Source of the DNA: Papilionanthe hookeriana x Papilionanthe teres
Taxonomy: Eukaryota > Streptophyta > Magnoliopsida > Asparagales > Orchidaceae
NCBI GenBank assembly: GCA_022702705.1
Contig: CM040423.1
Span: forward strand, 38,544,392 to 38,608,391
Reading direction: 5' to 3'
DNA length: 64,000 nucleotides
In this document: one piece after another, positions 12,054 through 22,318 of the stretch
Layout: each line of letters starts with the position of its first letter
Numbering within the stretch: the first letter of the stretch is position 1
Position numbers and translations under genes: made by a program
The notes under the pieces: generated by a model
What the model was told of the DNA's origin: nothing
Seen by the model: the letters and a program-made list of their open reading frames with translations, nothing else
Databases searched by the model: none

Positions 12054-12189
12054 ATCAGAGCAAATCCGTTCAATGCCGCATCTATAGTCAGCGACGACAA
12101 TCATCCTAGCCCAACATCAATATTCGACGCATCATTCTCTAGTGAGAGTTGCTCAGTTGGTAGTATCAATGGCAGCTTTGACATGAAAG
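12054..12189 (+). CDS. DUF4378-family gene, penultimate exon (5' part of gene not found)
   Basis: The exon follows a pyrimidine-rich acceptor ending TTCTCACAG and ends in AAAG before a GT donor at 12190. It reads in one frame (IRANPFNAASIVSDDNHPSP...) with the SPTSIFDASFSSESCS segment. Proteins of the TRM/LONGIFOLIA type typically carry a PSPVSVL-D-xxF segment just before DUF4378. It ends in phase 1, and joining it to the exon at 12576 keeps the frame. No start codon or earlier exon with the family's N-terminal motifs is seen upstream. Either the preceding intron is at least 12 kb or the gene is 5'-truncated. Confidence 0.75.
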
Positions 12190-12264
12190 GTATTTTTCAA
12201 ATAATTCAAAAGAAGAAAAAAATTACATTAAATGAACCATGATACTTTTTCGACCATCTACTTA

Positions 12265-12487
12265 GAGACCACCCGATTCATATGTATTTACATATCTATC
12301 AACAATACTTTACATTGTTATATTTATACCACCTAAACTTTTATATCACATAAAAAATGCCATCATTTTAACATTTATAAGGTAAAATGCACCTTTTCAT
12401 GCATAGGCTAGGTGGTATGTATGTACAAATTGAAGTTTAGGTGTTAGACATGTAAATACAAAAGAATGGAGTGGTTTGTATGTAAAT
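12265..12487. mobile_element. Fold-back MITE, copy A (inside DUF4378 gene intron)
   Basis: It carries the family's hallmark arm words: TATTTACATATCTA near the left and AAGTTTAGGTGTTAGACATGT near the right, which are inverted copies of each other. It makes up more than half of the 386-bp intron (12190-12575). Confidence 0.7.
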
Positions 12488-12575
12488 CTTTCACATCTTT
12501 TTTATGTAATGCTTTACTTAAACAACAGTGCAATCTTCAAACTAATCCTCACTATCTCTTATTTCCTCCACACAG

Positions 12576-13270
12576 TTGTAGAAAGCAAAAAACTCAAAGA
12601 CCCCTCACATAAAGGCAATAAAAAGGAGCCACTTGACCTGGAGTACGATCTTCTGGACTCCGCCAACTCGGTGGAATTTAGCAGATCTCATAATGAAAAG
12701 ATTATGAACAGCGTTCAAACCGACATTTATGATGGAGTTCTCGGAACGAAATTCAGCTTTTCTAATCAGGCCGTCTCAAAGACGAAATTTCTTCTCAAGA
12801 GCATTCTCTTCTTCGATTCGGACAGTAAGTTGCAGCCTTCGGTCAATTTCTTTCTTTATGACATTTTTGCTTCGATCTCAGATGCTTTCTTTACAAGGAT
12901 GAAGTCGAGTTTGAGCTTATCGGAACCCAATGACTATAATCATATCGATGATTTTCTATTTGAGTTCTTAATTGAGAGCTTGGTTTTAAGATTTAACCAA
13001 TTCTGCATGTCTGGGTATAAGGTCTGGTTGAAATTGCCTGTTCTATTAAATAAAGAGCGGCTGTTGAAAGAGATTTATGGGGAGATAGAAAGTTTGATGG
13101 AGTTGAGTGGTAAGGTTTTGGACGAGTTGGCGGAGCAGGAGCTGAGCTCCTCAAACATAAGGTGGACAACATTTGATGCTGAAACATCGTCGACGGCCAT
13201 CGACATTGAGACTGTGATACTTCGGGAGTTGGTAGATGAAATGTTTATGGATTTGCTTGTAATAAACTAG
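12576..13270 (+). CDS. DUF4378 domain, last exon (TRM/LONGIFOLIA-like protein)
   Basis: This 695-nt exon follows an acceptor ending CCACACAG and runs to TAG at 13268-13270. It encodes about 230 residues. The C-terminal two thirds look like DUF4378: a KFLLKSILFF-type helix, an FLFEFLIESL stretch, and the closing DIETVILRELVDEMFMDL segment, which closely fits the usual end of the family. Members recruit TON1/PP2A-type complexes to cortical microtubules or affect organ elongation; that role is family knowledge, not shown here. The frame is intact and splice phases agree with the previous exon, so the 3' part looks functional. The ATG at 12476 upstream in the same frame lies in the intron and is not the start. 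Confidence 0.8.
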
Positions 13271-13493
13271 TTTTAAAACATCAGAACTAGTAGTGGTTGC
13301 TGCCTGTAAAGTTTTGTTTGGTTGTGGATTAACTTTTGTGTAGAATTGCTTCAGAGGAGGGAGCTCTTGTTCAGAGATATTTCAACTGTTTTTAACTTCC
13401 TTGAATCTATCTGGAGTTTTTGTTGCATTTTTTTTTAGTTCCAATGGAAAACTATGAAGAAAATTTTCCTTTATCTGCATTTCTTATTAAAAT

Positions 13494-13670
13494 TTGGGGC
13501 ATTTACATGCATATAGCACACAATTCTAATGTATTTATGTATCTCACATCTAAATATTTACAATTGCAACACTTCAAAATTGTAACACTCAAGTGTTATG
13601 TATGTAAATATAAAAATTTAGGTGTAAGCTGTGTAAATAAATAAGAATTGTGGTAGGTATATAAATTTCC
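13494..13670. mobile_element. Fold-back MITE, copy B
   Basis: It starts GGGGCATTTACATGCATA and ends TAGGTATATAAATTTCC, with a complementary pair of arms (CACACAATTCTAATG / AATAAGAATTGTGG). It lies in the 3' flank of the DUF4378 gene, where it could fall in the transcript. Confidence 0.75.
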
Positions 13671-13902
13671 TCTTAGAATTTGTTATTTTTTGGAATGACT
13701 TCTGTGCAATATGAATATCAGATAATTATGTCATGAATCAGTTAAACAAGGCATATAGATTCAATAAAAACAGCAACTTCAAATGAAAAATTAGACACAC
13801 AGAACAAAATCACTTTAGGGGCTAACCAGAAAACAAAAAAATCTACTCTTATGTAGAGAAATGCCAAAAAAGGGATAAGAAAACAGCATCTGAATTCAAC
13901 TC

Positions 13903-14475
13903 TTAATGAGCATAATCTCTATAAAGCTTGACTGATTCCTGTCTCTGAATTCTCATCTCCTCATGAAACTTCTCAATGAACCTTTCTGCTCTTCCATCAA
14001 CTGATTCATCTTCATCACTCAGCTCTGTTTCATCAAATCTCTGCACCTTAAACTCATCTTCACTGGCATCAATAGGTTGATCCTCACTGTGGGCTCTGTT
14101 TGATCTGTCATCACCTGCAGCTGTTTCACAGTACAGGAGCATTGCATTTCCGAGCATTTCATTCTCATCTTTGGTTATTCGATCAGCATCATATGAGCTA
14201 CTGCCACACAGGAGAAAGGAAAAGATGCAGTTTGTCTTCTTCTTTAAGAGAGGATGAAGATGATGGAAGTTGGGAGTGCTTGAGGAGGAGAAGGAGAACT
14301 CATATTTACTAATGAAGGTGTAGTTGTAGTGGCGAAGGAGCTTCAATGGCCGGTTTTGGTTTTTCTTTGAGAGTTGCTTCTGATTATTCTGTTTTCTCTT
14401 TCTTCTTATGAGGATGATGGAGAGAGAAATGATGTCCCATACTCTCTTGAAAATAAGGTTTTTTTTCCTGATCAT
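13903..14475 (-). CDS. DUF761-domain protein
   Basis: A single-exon frame of 190 residues. The C-terminus (RAERFIEKFHEEMRIQRQES... to DYAH) is the DUF761 signature found in 'cotton fibre expressed protein'-type plant proteins. The middle contains SKYEFSFSSSSTPNF, matching the E-YEFSCSNSP-type segment common in these proteins. The N-terminus is basic with a short hydrophobic run (ISLSIILI). The start at 14475 has A at -3 and gives the usual family length. An acidic stretch (ETELSDEDESVD) precedes the signature. Function in the family is poorly known; members are often stress- or wound-responsive. A fold-back MITE sits about 310 bp upstream in the promoter. Confidence 0.85.
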   Translation of the reverse strand: MIRKKNLIFKRVWDIISLSIILIRRKRKQNNQKQLSKKNQNRPLKLLRHYNYTFISKYEFSFSSSSTPNFHHLHPLLKKKTNCIFSFLLCGSSSYDADRITKDENEMLGNAMLLYCETAAGDDRSNRAHSEDQPIDASEDEFKVQRFDETELSDEDESVDGRAERFIEKFHEEMRIQRQESVKLYRDYAH

Positions 14476-14569
14476 CTTTTCTCAGCTCTTTTATTGTTCT
14501 CTCTCACACACACAGTCTCTCTTCTGGGGAAGATGGGATGGTGGATTGAAGGGTGAAGGGGAGGTGGGG

Positions 14570-14580
14570 AGGATTTAAAT
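14570..14580 (-). promoter_or_regulatory. Possible TATA element of the DUF761 gene
   Basis: An ATTTAAAT run on the minus strand lies about 100 bp upstream of the start codon within purine-rich sequence. The position is plausible for a promoter with a 60-70 nt leader; no transcript evidence. Confidence 0.35.
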
Positions 14581-14786
14581 GGGGAGAAGAAGGGGAGGGG
14601 AGGGAGAAAGGAGATGGAGCGGGCATTCACAGTGAGCTGGAAAGCAATGAGGGGAGGTTGGTGGACATTTGTTTTATTAGTCAGTGGCTGTGTTTTTGAA
14701 GTTTTAAAAAGAGGGAGAACTAACGGTAAGTAGCCGTTGCCGTGAAGCTTGTGGGTGTTGGACTGCTGCGGAGGAAGAACTATTTT

Positions 14787-15119
14787 GGGGCATTTACATT
14801 CACACCACACAATTTTTATTTATTTACATATCTAACACCTAAACATTCATATTTACATGAATTTCACTCAAATCCTTAACATTACATTAAAATACCACCA
14901 TCACTGTCCATTTTAAGAATACTTTTCATGCACCTGTACTTCAATCTTTTACATAACTCCTTACCTAGCATGAACATATGTATTTCATTTTTTTTTAATT
15001 AAAATTGTGATATTTTTAATGTGACATAACGATTTGGATGGTATAAATGTAAAAAAATAAAATTTAGATGTTCGATGTGTAGATACATAGGAATAGTGTG
15101 GTATGTATGTAAATGCCCC
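14787..15119. mobile_element. Fold-back MITE, copy C (best-preserved ends)
   Basis: It begins GGGGCATTTACATTCACACC and ends with the complement, TATGTATGTAAATGCCCC. The inverted arms extend roughly 70 bp. It is 333 bp long, with no coding capacity, and lies upstream of the DUF761 gene. I could not recognise a clean target duplication. Confidence 0.85.
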
Positions 15120-15450
15120 GCTAAAAAATTTTAAACAAAAAGTAGATAAGTCTATGTTCTTGCTTCAATGAGTACGCACATTGGTTTGATAAATGAAGAA
15201 TATTAAGGTGATGAATTTGAGCGGTTATCTTGCTCGAGAAAAAAGAGAAGAAAAAGAGAGAGATCGTTGGCAGCAATGGTGCTTGTTGAGAGATTGATTG
15301 TCATCTCATCGTTACGGGATTAAGGGGGTAACGAGTCGACTTGGGTTAAATGTCATGCCAAACTCGAGTTCGGCTCGTCTGTCAAATTTTGAGCTTGAGA
15401 TTGACTTGTAGTGGAAGCAGCCTGCTCGTGAACTCAAAACTAAAAATCTA

Positions 15451-15627
15451 ACTTTTACGGGAGCTCACCAGAGACGATATTAGTGGCCAGAGGATGAGAA
15501 AGATGCAAAGGCAGTTCATCGGAAAATACATCGAAATGACCAGTGATAAGCTAATCAATGCGGCTTACGAGCCTCCTCGGTTCATTCACACCCCCTATAC
15601 GAGACTTCCGAGTTTTATCATCAAGTA
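15451..15627 (+). other. Possible coding fragment, unrecognised
   Basis: A frame of about 58 codons is closed by TAA at 15625-15627. From 15481 its residues look protein-like (DISGQRMRKMQRQFIG, then TSDKLINAAYEPPRF and TRLPSFIIK). A CACCAG at 15465-15470 could be a splice acceptor. There is no good start and I do not recognise the family. It may be an exon of a broken gene or chance. Confidence 0.2.
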
Positions 15628-15629
15628 AA

Positions 15630-16170
15630 ATTTCTTATCAATGTCATTATGTTGAAATGAAAGTTCAAGGTTGTTAAAATTTAAAACCTTAAAAGAGTAA
15701 CTCTGGATGTAATTTAAATACATTTTTCAAAATGAAGAATTAGATTGCTTGTAATGCTCCTCACAGGATTCATTACTTTCATGTTTTTTTATTAAAATCA
15801 AATACTTCAATATTTCTCTAAATGCTCAGAAAATTTTATTAAATTCAACTTCTCTAGACCATGAAGTATTTACTTCATGCTGAATTATCTTTTGGGATGT
15901 TAGTTTAATATATTTGATGAATAATCAAATCATCTTAAAATTTCATTAAATTTAGCATTATAGTAACAATTTTGTAGATGTTTAAGATAATTAATATTTA
16001 TTGTCTTCACTCTTATCTCTTTAATAACAACCACATTCATCCAAGAGCTTCTCTAATGGCGACTCCATGATTACAGATAATACTGATTTTTCAAGTTAAG
16101 ACTAATTTACATAGTTCAAATCAGCAAAGCTTGAGCTTTTGAATCTTCAGGAACAGCAAGCTCATATCTT
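15630..16170. other. AT-rich spacer, nothing recognised
   Basis: This lies downstream of the proline-rich gene (which ends at 16174 on the minus strand). It would contain that gene's 3' UTR. No other feature is seen. Confidence 0.5.
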
Positions 16171-16173
16171 TCT

Positions 16174-17505
16174 TCAAGCTCCACTGTCTTCTACCTTACC
16201 CTTCCTTTTGTCATCACAACTGAACCGGCAGCCATGGCGTCGGGTCTTCTGTAAATTCTTCTCATCTTCTTCACTCGACTCCATAAAGAGAGCTCTGAGG
16301 CATCGCCTTCTGATATTAGGCTCATAAGTTAGCATCTGCGGTGCAGAAATGCTGGAAGTTGCCTTTTTTAATTCTGCTTTCTCTCTGAAGCTCACTGGCG
16401 CAGTTGGTTTGGTTGTGATAGTCATATGAACTCCTGGGTTTCTCTCTCTGTACTTAGTTTCATCCATGATTGAGCTGTTTATGCCCTGCACATTACTGTT
16501 TATACTAGCAATAATGGGCTGATTTCCTCTGACGTTATGGAAATCATCTTCCTTTGTTTCAATGCTCTTCCCTGCCTTCTTCCATGGATGAGTTTCATGG
16601 CCTATGAACATGACTGCTCCCTGGTTTTCGCTGGCTAATGTTATAATATTCACACCTTGTTCATTTCCCAACTTATTTTGATGTTTCTGAACTAATCTGG
16701 AGAGTCCATCTTTAAGTTCTTTCTGCTCATGAGGAGAAACGTGTGGCCTGGTGGAAATGGCAATCGTTCTTTCTTTCATGGCGGATTTCTGTCTTATTGA
16801 TTCTTTAAAAGCGCCATTTTTTGATTCTTCAGGTGTTTCTTGTTCTTTAGTTCTAACTGGTGAAATTAAATCGGATACCTTGACTGAGATTTTTGGCTCG
16901 CTTTCCTTCTTCGTCTGTTCTCTGACTTCCTCCTCAGCTGCTTCTCCTTCTTTGGACTGAAATTCTTCAGTTAATTGTTTAGTTTCAGTAGGACTCATCT
17001 CCTCCTGCTGTTGAGTTTCTGAATCAAGTTCAGGTTTTTCTTCTTGAATCTTTTCTGACCGAGCTTCAGAATCTTTCTGAGCCTCCATATTCACCCCCGG
17101 TTTCATCTCCTCAGCTAATTCAGCTGAGGTTGGCTCAACACTACTAGTTTCAGTTTCTGTAACTCGTTCTGATTCAAATTCTGTTCTGGTTTTCTCTTCC
17201 TCTGAATCAACTTGAGCTCTTGGTGGTTCATCTTGTGGAGGCAGTTCTCTTCTTTCCGGACTTGGGGAGGAAGGAATTCTCGGTGGCGACGGCGAAGGTG
17301 ATGGCAGCGACGAAGGTGATGGCGGCGGCGCAGGTGATGGCGGCGGCGATTCTGTTCGAGCAACATCGAGTTGTGGCGGGGAAGGAGGAGAAGGTGGTGG
17401 CAATTGGGAGGGAATGGGTGGAGGTTTTGGTTGTTTTGGAGCTTGTGTTGGGCTTCTCCATGGAGGAAACCAGAAGCGAAATGGTTGTTTCTTGCGGCCG
17501 GACAT
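16174..17505 (-). CDS. Proline-rich, low-complexity plant protein of unknown function
   Basis: An uninterrupted 443-residue frame. Residues 1-20 are basic/aromatic (MSGRKKQPFRFWFPPWRSP). Residues about 20-95 are a Pro/Ser-rich tract (PPPSP, SPSPSPP repeats). Residues about 95-215 are strongly acidic, rich in Glu, Ser and Thr. The centre holds short conserved-looking islands (ISTRPHVSPHEQKELKDGLS, then GVNIITLASENQGAVMFIG). The C-terminus has RRRCLRALFMESSEEDE followed by a KTRRHGCRFSC Cys-containing motif. No catalytic domain is visible and the protein is probably mostly disordered. It resembles plant proteins annotated as 'proline-rich' or 'titin-like'; I cannot name an orthologue. The start has ACC before ATG and a TATA box lies 40-60 bp upstream, so this looks like a working gene. 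Confidence 0.75.
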   Translation of the reverse strand: MSGRKKQPFRFWFPPWRSPTQAPKQPKPPPIPSQLPPPSPPSPPQLDVARTESPPPSPAPPPSPSSLPSPSPSPPRIPSSPSPERRELPPQDEPPRAQVDSEEEKTRTEFESERVTETETSSVEPTSAELAEEMKPGVNMEAQKDSEARSEKIQEEKPELDSETQQQEEMSPTETKQLTEEFQSKEGEAAEEEVREQTKKESEPKISVKVSDLISPVRTKEQETPEESKNGAFKESIRQKSAMKERTIAISTRPHVSPHEQKELKDGLSRLVQKHQNKLGNEQGVNIITLASENQGAVMFIGHETHPWKKAGKSIETKEDDFHNVRGNQPIIASINSNVQGINSSIMDETKYRERNPGVHMTITTKPTAPVSFREKAELKKATSSISAPQMLTYEPNIRRRCLRALFMESSEEDEKNLQKTRRHGCRFSCDDKRKGKVEDSGA

Positions 17506-17544
17506 GGTTGGTTTGATTTTATAATGTTGGTTGGGATTGGGGAT

Positions 17545-17566
17545 TTATATGTTTATATATGTGTAA
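17545..17566 (-). promoter_or_regulatory. TATA box region of the proline-rich gene
   Basis: On the minus strand TATATAAACATATAAATC lies about 40-60 bp upstream of the ATG at 17505, a good TATA match that would give a short leader. Confidence 0.5.
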
Positions 17567-17709
17567 AGATTTGATTTTGATGAGAAAAACCATTTGCAGA
17601 GAATTGTATCTGATTCTCTGTTACATGAACTCTGAGATTGGTATATCTTGGTGAATGGAGAAGGATAACCTTGAGAATAGGAATGCTTCTTTTGAGGATA
17701 TTTGATTAA

Positions 17710-17815
17710 GAAATTTATATACATACTGCACAATTCTTGCTTATTTACATATCTAATGCCCAAAATTTGATATTTAAACTTATAACATATTGTGACGTAA
17801 ATTTTGAAAAAATAT
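17710..17815. mobile_element. Fold-back MITE, copy D (one arm only)
   Basis: It carries the left-arm words (TATACATACTGCACAATTC, TATTTACATATCTAATG) but not the right arm. A truncated copy upstream of the proline-rich gene. Confidence 0.5.
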
Positions 17816-18008
17816 TATGTCAGGAGTTTTGATCCAAAACTACAGCAGGACTCCAATCACAATTTGCTACGTGTATGATTCAACCTCACTGAATACAAAA
17901 AAAAAAAAAAGCTTTAATGCTGCATGGTCTGATCGTACACGTACAGTATTGCGATTGATAGCTTATACATCGTTTTGCATTGAGAACTCTTGATATAATA
18001 TTTTATCG

Positions 18009-18011
<3 letters not shown>

Positions 18012-18104
<93 letters not shown>

Positions 18105-18117
18105 TATATATATATAT
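18012..18117. repeat. (TA)n(CA)n(TA)n microsatellite
   Basis: About 39 TA units, then about seven CA units, then seven TA units. Its translation produces long Ile-Tyr runs that are not a gene. Confidence 0.95.
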
Positions 18118-18429
18118 ATTTATTTATTCCATAAATAAATGAACTAATCAAGAACTTACACTTCTAGTTCAAATTGAAATGTATCCCATTCAACTTCAAT
18201 TTCACAACCCACAACTATTTTATCGTAAATTTATGGGTGTCAAAATGTTCGTTGTTCACGAACAACTTATGTCTGGCCAGTTAAATAACGTGTTTTTGAA
18301 TCGTTTCGTTAAGTAAGCGAGTTGAGCACGGACAAATCGTTAAGCTTGATTAATTATAATAAGCTGAACATGAACAAACATTTCTTCAATTGTGTTTGAG
18401 TCGTTTCAGCTTAAAATAAATAATTTTAG

Positions 18430-18610
18430 TCTTGGTTTGTTGGTTGGCGCGGTTCACTGTAAGTCCCCTCAAGTCGAAGGTTCGATCTCCTATGGTACGG
18501 GGTTCTCGAATAATAGGCACATGACGCAGACACCCCATCATGGGCACTCGAGCGCAAAGGGAATCAGTATTTAGGGCCCACCATACTCAAATATTGATTC
18601 CTTTTTTTTG

Positions 18611-18612
<2 letters not shown>
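18430..18612 (+). mobile_element. tRNA-derived SINE
   Basis: It contains an A-box-like GGTTGGCGCGGTTCACTG at 18441-18458 and, about 40 nt later, a B-box GGTTCGATCTCC, the internal pol III promoter of a tRNA-derived SINE. A GC-rich body follows, ending in a T run (CCTTTTTTTTG), typical of plant SINE tails. Length is about 180 bp. Target duplication not resolved because the tail abuts a TA array. Confidence 0.6.

Positions 18613-18614
<2 letters not shown>

Positions 18615-18665
<51 letters not shown>
18615..18665. repeat. (TA)n microsatellite next to the SINE tail
   Basis: About 25 TA units directly after the T run of the SINE, probably grown from its tail. Confidence 0.95.
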
Positions 18666-18669
<4 letters not shown>

Positions 18670-19302
18670 AATTAATTATAATTTTAAATTTCTCTTAATA
18701 AAGTTTTTTATGTGTCTTGCTATGTTTATGTCTAATTAATATTGTAATTTAATAATTTTAATTTTCTATTAATAAATTGTTTTATGTGTTGTGCTATTTT
18801 TATCTAAAATTTCTATCACAGATTTAATCTTAAAAATTCAAAGAATGCTTCAGATTTTATAATAAATTTGAGCTAGTTCACGAGCCGACTCTAGCCACAT
18901 TCGAGCAAACAAATTGAACAAGCCTGATTCTAACCGATCACGAGCAAATTCGTGCAATATCGAGTTGAACAAGAACAAATTAATCACTAGCATAATTCTA
19001 AAACAAGTCGACCTCAAATAGATATTAATGCAAACGAGTCGGGCACAAACGAGTCTCAATTCTCTCATATTCAGACCATTTACAACACACACAATTCACA
19101 GTATTCCCATTAGTTTTACTAACTTCTTTTTTAAGTAAAGAGTTAGTTATTTCGAGAAAATATTACGTTCAGAGTTTGGACGTAAGAGTACAGGACTTCA
19201 GATAAGAGTACGTAGAGTTACATCCGGACTCTAATTAAAATTTGATTCGCGTTAAATATATAAAATATTATTTTATTCTTTAAAAAGCGGAGAAGCTCGA
19301 CC

Positions 19303-19580
19303 CGTATAGTGTACAACATAATTGTACTTGAGGTTTCTTAAGTACAACCATGTCGTACACTATGATTTTAATATCGAATTATTTATTTGGATAGCTTTTT
19401 ACTCAGTACAACTCAATTGTACTGAAGAAAAACATCTAGTACAATCATATTGTATACCACGACTTTCACATCATATTATTTATTAAAATAATTTTTAGTT
19501 AGTACAACCTAGAGGTTTAATTTTTCGATACAACTATGTATACGCTATGACTTTCGAATCGTATATCTATTTAGAATAAT
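19303..19580. repeat. Tandem repeat, unit about 90-100 bp, three copies
   Basis: Phrases of the form AGTACAACCATGTCGTACAC...TATGATTTT...TATTTATT recur three times with point changes (for example GTACAATCATATTGTATAC and ATACAACTATGTATACGC). Within each unit GTACAA/TTGTAC words are themselves inverted. Confidence 0.65.
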
Positions 19581-19725
19581 GGGTCACTTTTCTAAGTCAA
19601 AAAAATTTAAGCCATGGTATAGAATTTAATTTAGATAAGTATAATATAAATTAATTTTAGGCCAACTGAAAATTTACAAACAAGAAAGTTGACAAATTAA
19701 TTATAACCAAATGCATTTAATTTTT

Positions 19726-19955
19726 GGGCCATTTACATACATACCACCCAATTCTTATGTATTTACCTATCTTACACCTATCCTTTACCTTTTACATTCA
19801 TACCACCAAAATCTATTATATCACACCAAAAATATCACTAAATTTTAAGAAATGAAATACACTTATTTATGCATAGTTATGGTGGCATGTGTAAAAATTG
19901 AAGTTTAGGTGTTTGATATGTAAATACAAAAGAATTAATTTGTATGTATGTAAAT
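19726..19955. mobile_element. Fold-back MITE, copy E
   Basis: It starts GGGCCATTTACATACATACC and ends TTTGTATGTATGTAAAT, with the inverted TATTTACC.. / GTGTTTGATATGTAAATA arms. AATTTTT occurs on both outer sides, a possible short target duplication. Confidence 0.8.
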
Positions 19956-20021
19956 AATTTTTTAAATTCTTTCAACATGTTCCCCCGAGATGGAGCTCAG
20001 AGTCAAACCTTGGGCACAATA

Positions 20022-20142
20022 TTACGTATGAAGTCTGTATGTACGTGAACCCCATGTATTATATATAACATGTGTATAATAATTGTCAGCTGAATCATCA
20101 TGCATACAGACTCTGCACGTAATAGTTTTTCCAAACCTTTAC
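20022..20142. mobile_element. Short palindromic MITE-like repeat
   Basis: Left arm ATATTACGTATGAAGTCTGT and right arm ACAGACTCTGCACGTAATA are imperfect inverted copies about 75 bp apart. Related one-sided words (ATATTACGTTCAGAGT at 19162 and a weaker form near 17812) suggest a small dispersed family. Confidence 0.45.
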
Positions 20143-20558
20143 ACTCCAGATGTGAGCACACACATGATTTGGTGAAAGCATCCCCTAATTAGATCAATCA
20201 CGAGAAAACCATATGAAGGCGCGCCATTTTAAACTTATTAGCACATCTCATCCATTAATATAACATGATGTTCATAAAGAGATGAATGATTGTTATGTTT
20301 TCACAATAAAATCATAGGGGATGAAGGAAGGTGAATATCAAGTTCGAAAGTTGAGGAACAAAGTCATTAAAGATTAGTAGTTGTGGTGGAAGTGGAGCGG
20401 GGGAGCGAACGACAATACTTTATTTCATGGCAGTTGAAGGGATAGTATTTTAATTAAGATACACAACGTAAACATGATCTAAATGGTCGACACAAGTTAA
20501 AGTCGTATGATATAGTGAAGAAAAAAACTATGATCAATAGTACTATTTAGATTGCACA

Positions 20559-21500
20559 TTAGTCATCTTGTTGTAAAAAAAATATATCAGTAGTGGTGGA
20601 TTGTTGCATAAATGGATGAATTAGAAGAATAATAAAGTAAAAAATGCTAGACAGTATTGTAACTCTAGAAGAAAGGCAGATGGTGTGATGACTTGATATT
20701 AATAAAGCCATTATAAGTATATTTGACCCTAAAAATCTACTTGAACTCAACCAAATTGAGCGTAGGGGTGAGCAAACAAGTTGTCATATTCCATTTCAAC
20801 CAAGAGCATCATATTCATCTAAGGCAACTATATAACAACTAAGATCTATATGTGCTTGGGTGATGATGGTAGGGTTCAAGGTCAAATGATTGTTTTAGTT
20901 TTAACCTACAGGAGTGAGTTTTTGGATTAGTTTAAGGACGTGCATTTGACGCGAGTTGCCACGGAGAGCGTTGTTATGGCGGGAGGAGGGTCAGGTAGGC
21001 GACGTAAAAGAAAGTCTTGATTTTATTATGGAAGTAGATGGTTCAGGTGTTGTTTGTTCAGTTTAAGGATAGCTTATGGTGTTGCAAAGAGGAATGCTAT
21101 GGATGGAGTCCATTTATTCGGGTATTACAAGGAGATTATTTTTTCAAAGTTGTCATAAGATAAGGATAGAGATGCAACATCAAAATACTCAATAAACTGT
21201 AAATAAAATTGAATGTAGATTTTCGATATAGTGCTGTAAAAATAGCGAGGCAAAAAATAAATAAATAAATAAAAGGTGTATGCTTTGGAACGAGAAACAA
21301 ATTTATTTGAGATATACAGGTAAAGTAATGGTAACAAAGGCATCCAAACACGTTAAGCTTAGAATAGTTTGTAGGCGAGCCAAAGCATTATTCATGTAGA
21401 AGAGATTTGGTGTGGTGAAGATAGATAAATTATCAAGGAGATTGCCAGAGAGAAAGTGTGAGCCTACTAGAAAGGCAGAATAAATGGATAAACCTAAGAA
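20559..21500 (-). pseudogene. Degenerate Ty1/copia pol remnant
   Basis: On the minus strand about 21351-21285 reads NVFGCLCYHYFTC...NLFLVPKHTPF, matching the integrase C-terminal motif (VFGCLCYP...NKF-PRS--CVFLGY). Just before it (about 21430-21352) is an SLLHE-CFGSPTNYSKL segment like the usual SPYE-LF--PPNYS. Further along (20750-20660) a SRFLGSNILI segment resembles the YFLGIEI part of copia reverse transcriptase. Stops and frameshifts are frequent and the sequence in between is largely lost. Confidence 0.55.
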
Positions 21501-22318
21501 AAAATACCAGTTTCAGCATTTATGTCAATAACATCTTTTGGAGTATCCATTATATTCAGGTGTGTGCTACATAGCGAGATGAGTGATTGCACTGGCAACT
21601 AGGAATGTATTAAGATCTTGATACTCAACATCATTGAAAATTTAGTGAGTGTATTGTTGTCACGATGTAGGAGGGTGAAACCCCTTCCCTTAGAGTGATG
21701 CATTGGCAAGTAGAAAATAATGGCGAATTTGAAGGAAAACATATCATGGCTACTAAATTGAGGATAGCTAGGGTTGACGAGATGTGCATGAGTGAGTAGA
21801 TTGCAAACATGTCCATGGCTACTAATTAAAGCAGTGGATGAAGAAGACATGTGGGATCTATGAAAATCAATAAATTGGGGAAGTCATGTGACAATCCACA
21901 AGTAAAATGTACAATTGTGAAGAGGAGAGAGTGAAGGTTTATATAAAAGCCCCGTATATATACAAGATTTGAATAATGGTTCACTTTCTTACGTATTTAT
22001 GAATTTAACACCTAAAGTATGATATTTAAAACCACTTCAATGTCATAATCACATCAAAACTTATACAAGAAAAGATGTAGCGATCCTAACGCAAATCTAT
22101 TAAGAATTAAAGATAGAAATAAAATTGCCTAACTCATACAAGCCCACATTTTAGCTAACTATAAATCTTTCAGAAATTACCCTTTACCTAACATCTACTT
22201 TATGACCCCTATTATTATAATATACTTACTCTAACTATAATCTTTAAATATTATATGAAAAGAGATGGCTCTAATGTGTTAAAGCATCCAACAATAAAAA
22301 AGCAAATGGTGCTCCATA

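Larger units (their letters stand above)
18232..19090. repeat. Degenerate TTCG/ACGAG-type hAT repeat, split by a SINE
   Basis: The left part starts GGGTGTCAAAATGTTCGTTG and the right part has ACGAGCCGACTC, ACGAGCAAATTCG and ACGAGTCGGGC words, inverted relative to the left. The layout matches the repeat at 1-531 and the element at 26284-27021 but is more decayed. The SINE at about 18430-18610 and a TA array sit between the halves. Confidence 0.45.

Noticed and set aside
12476..12575. In-frame extension of the DUF4378 exon to an ATG at 12476
   Set aside because: The extension contains the end of a MITE, and an acceptor at 12575 joins in phase to the exon at 12054-12189 with family-like sequence.
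16751..17574. Plus-strand frames and other minus-strand frames over the proline-rich gene
   Set aside because: Shadow frames of the 443-codon gene, caused by its Pro/Glu-rich composition.
17914..18151. Frames rich in Tyr-Ile dipeptides
   Set aside because: Translation of the TA/CA microsatellite.
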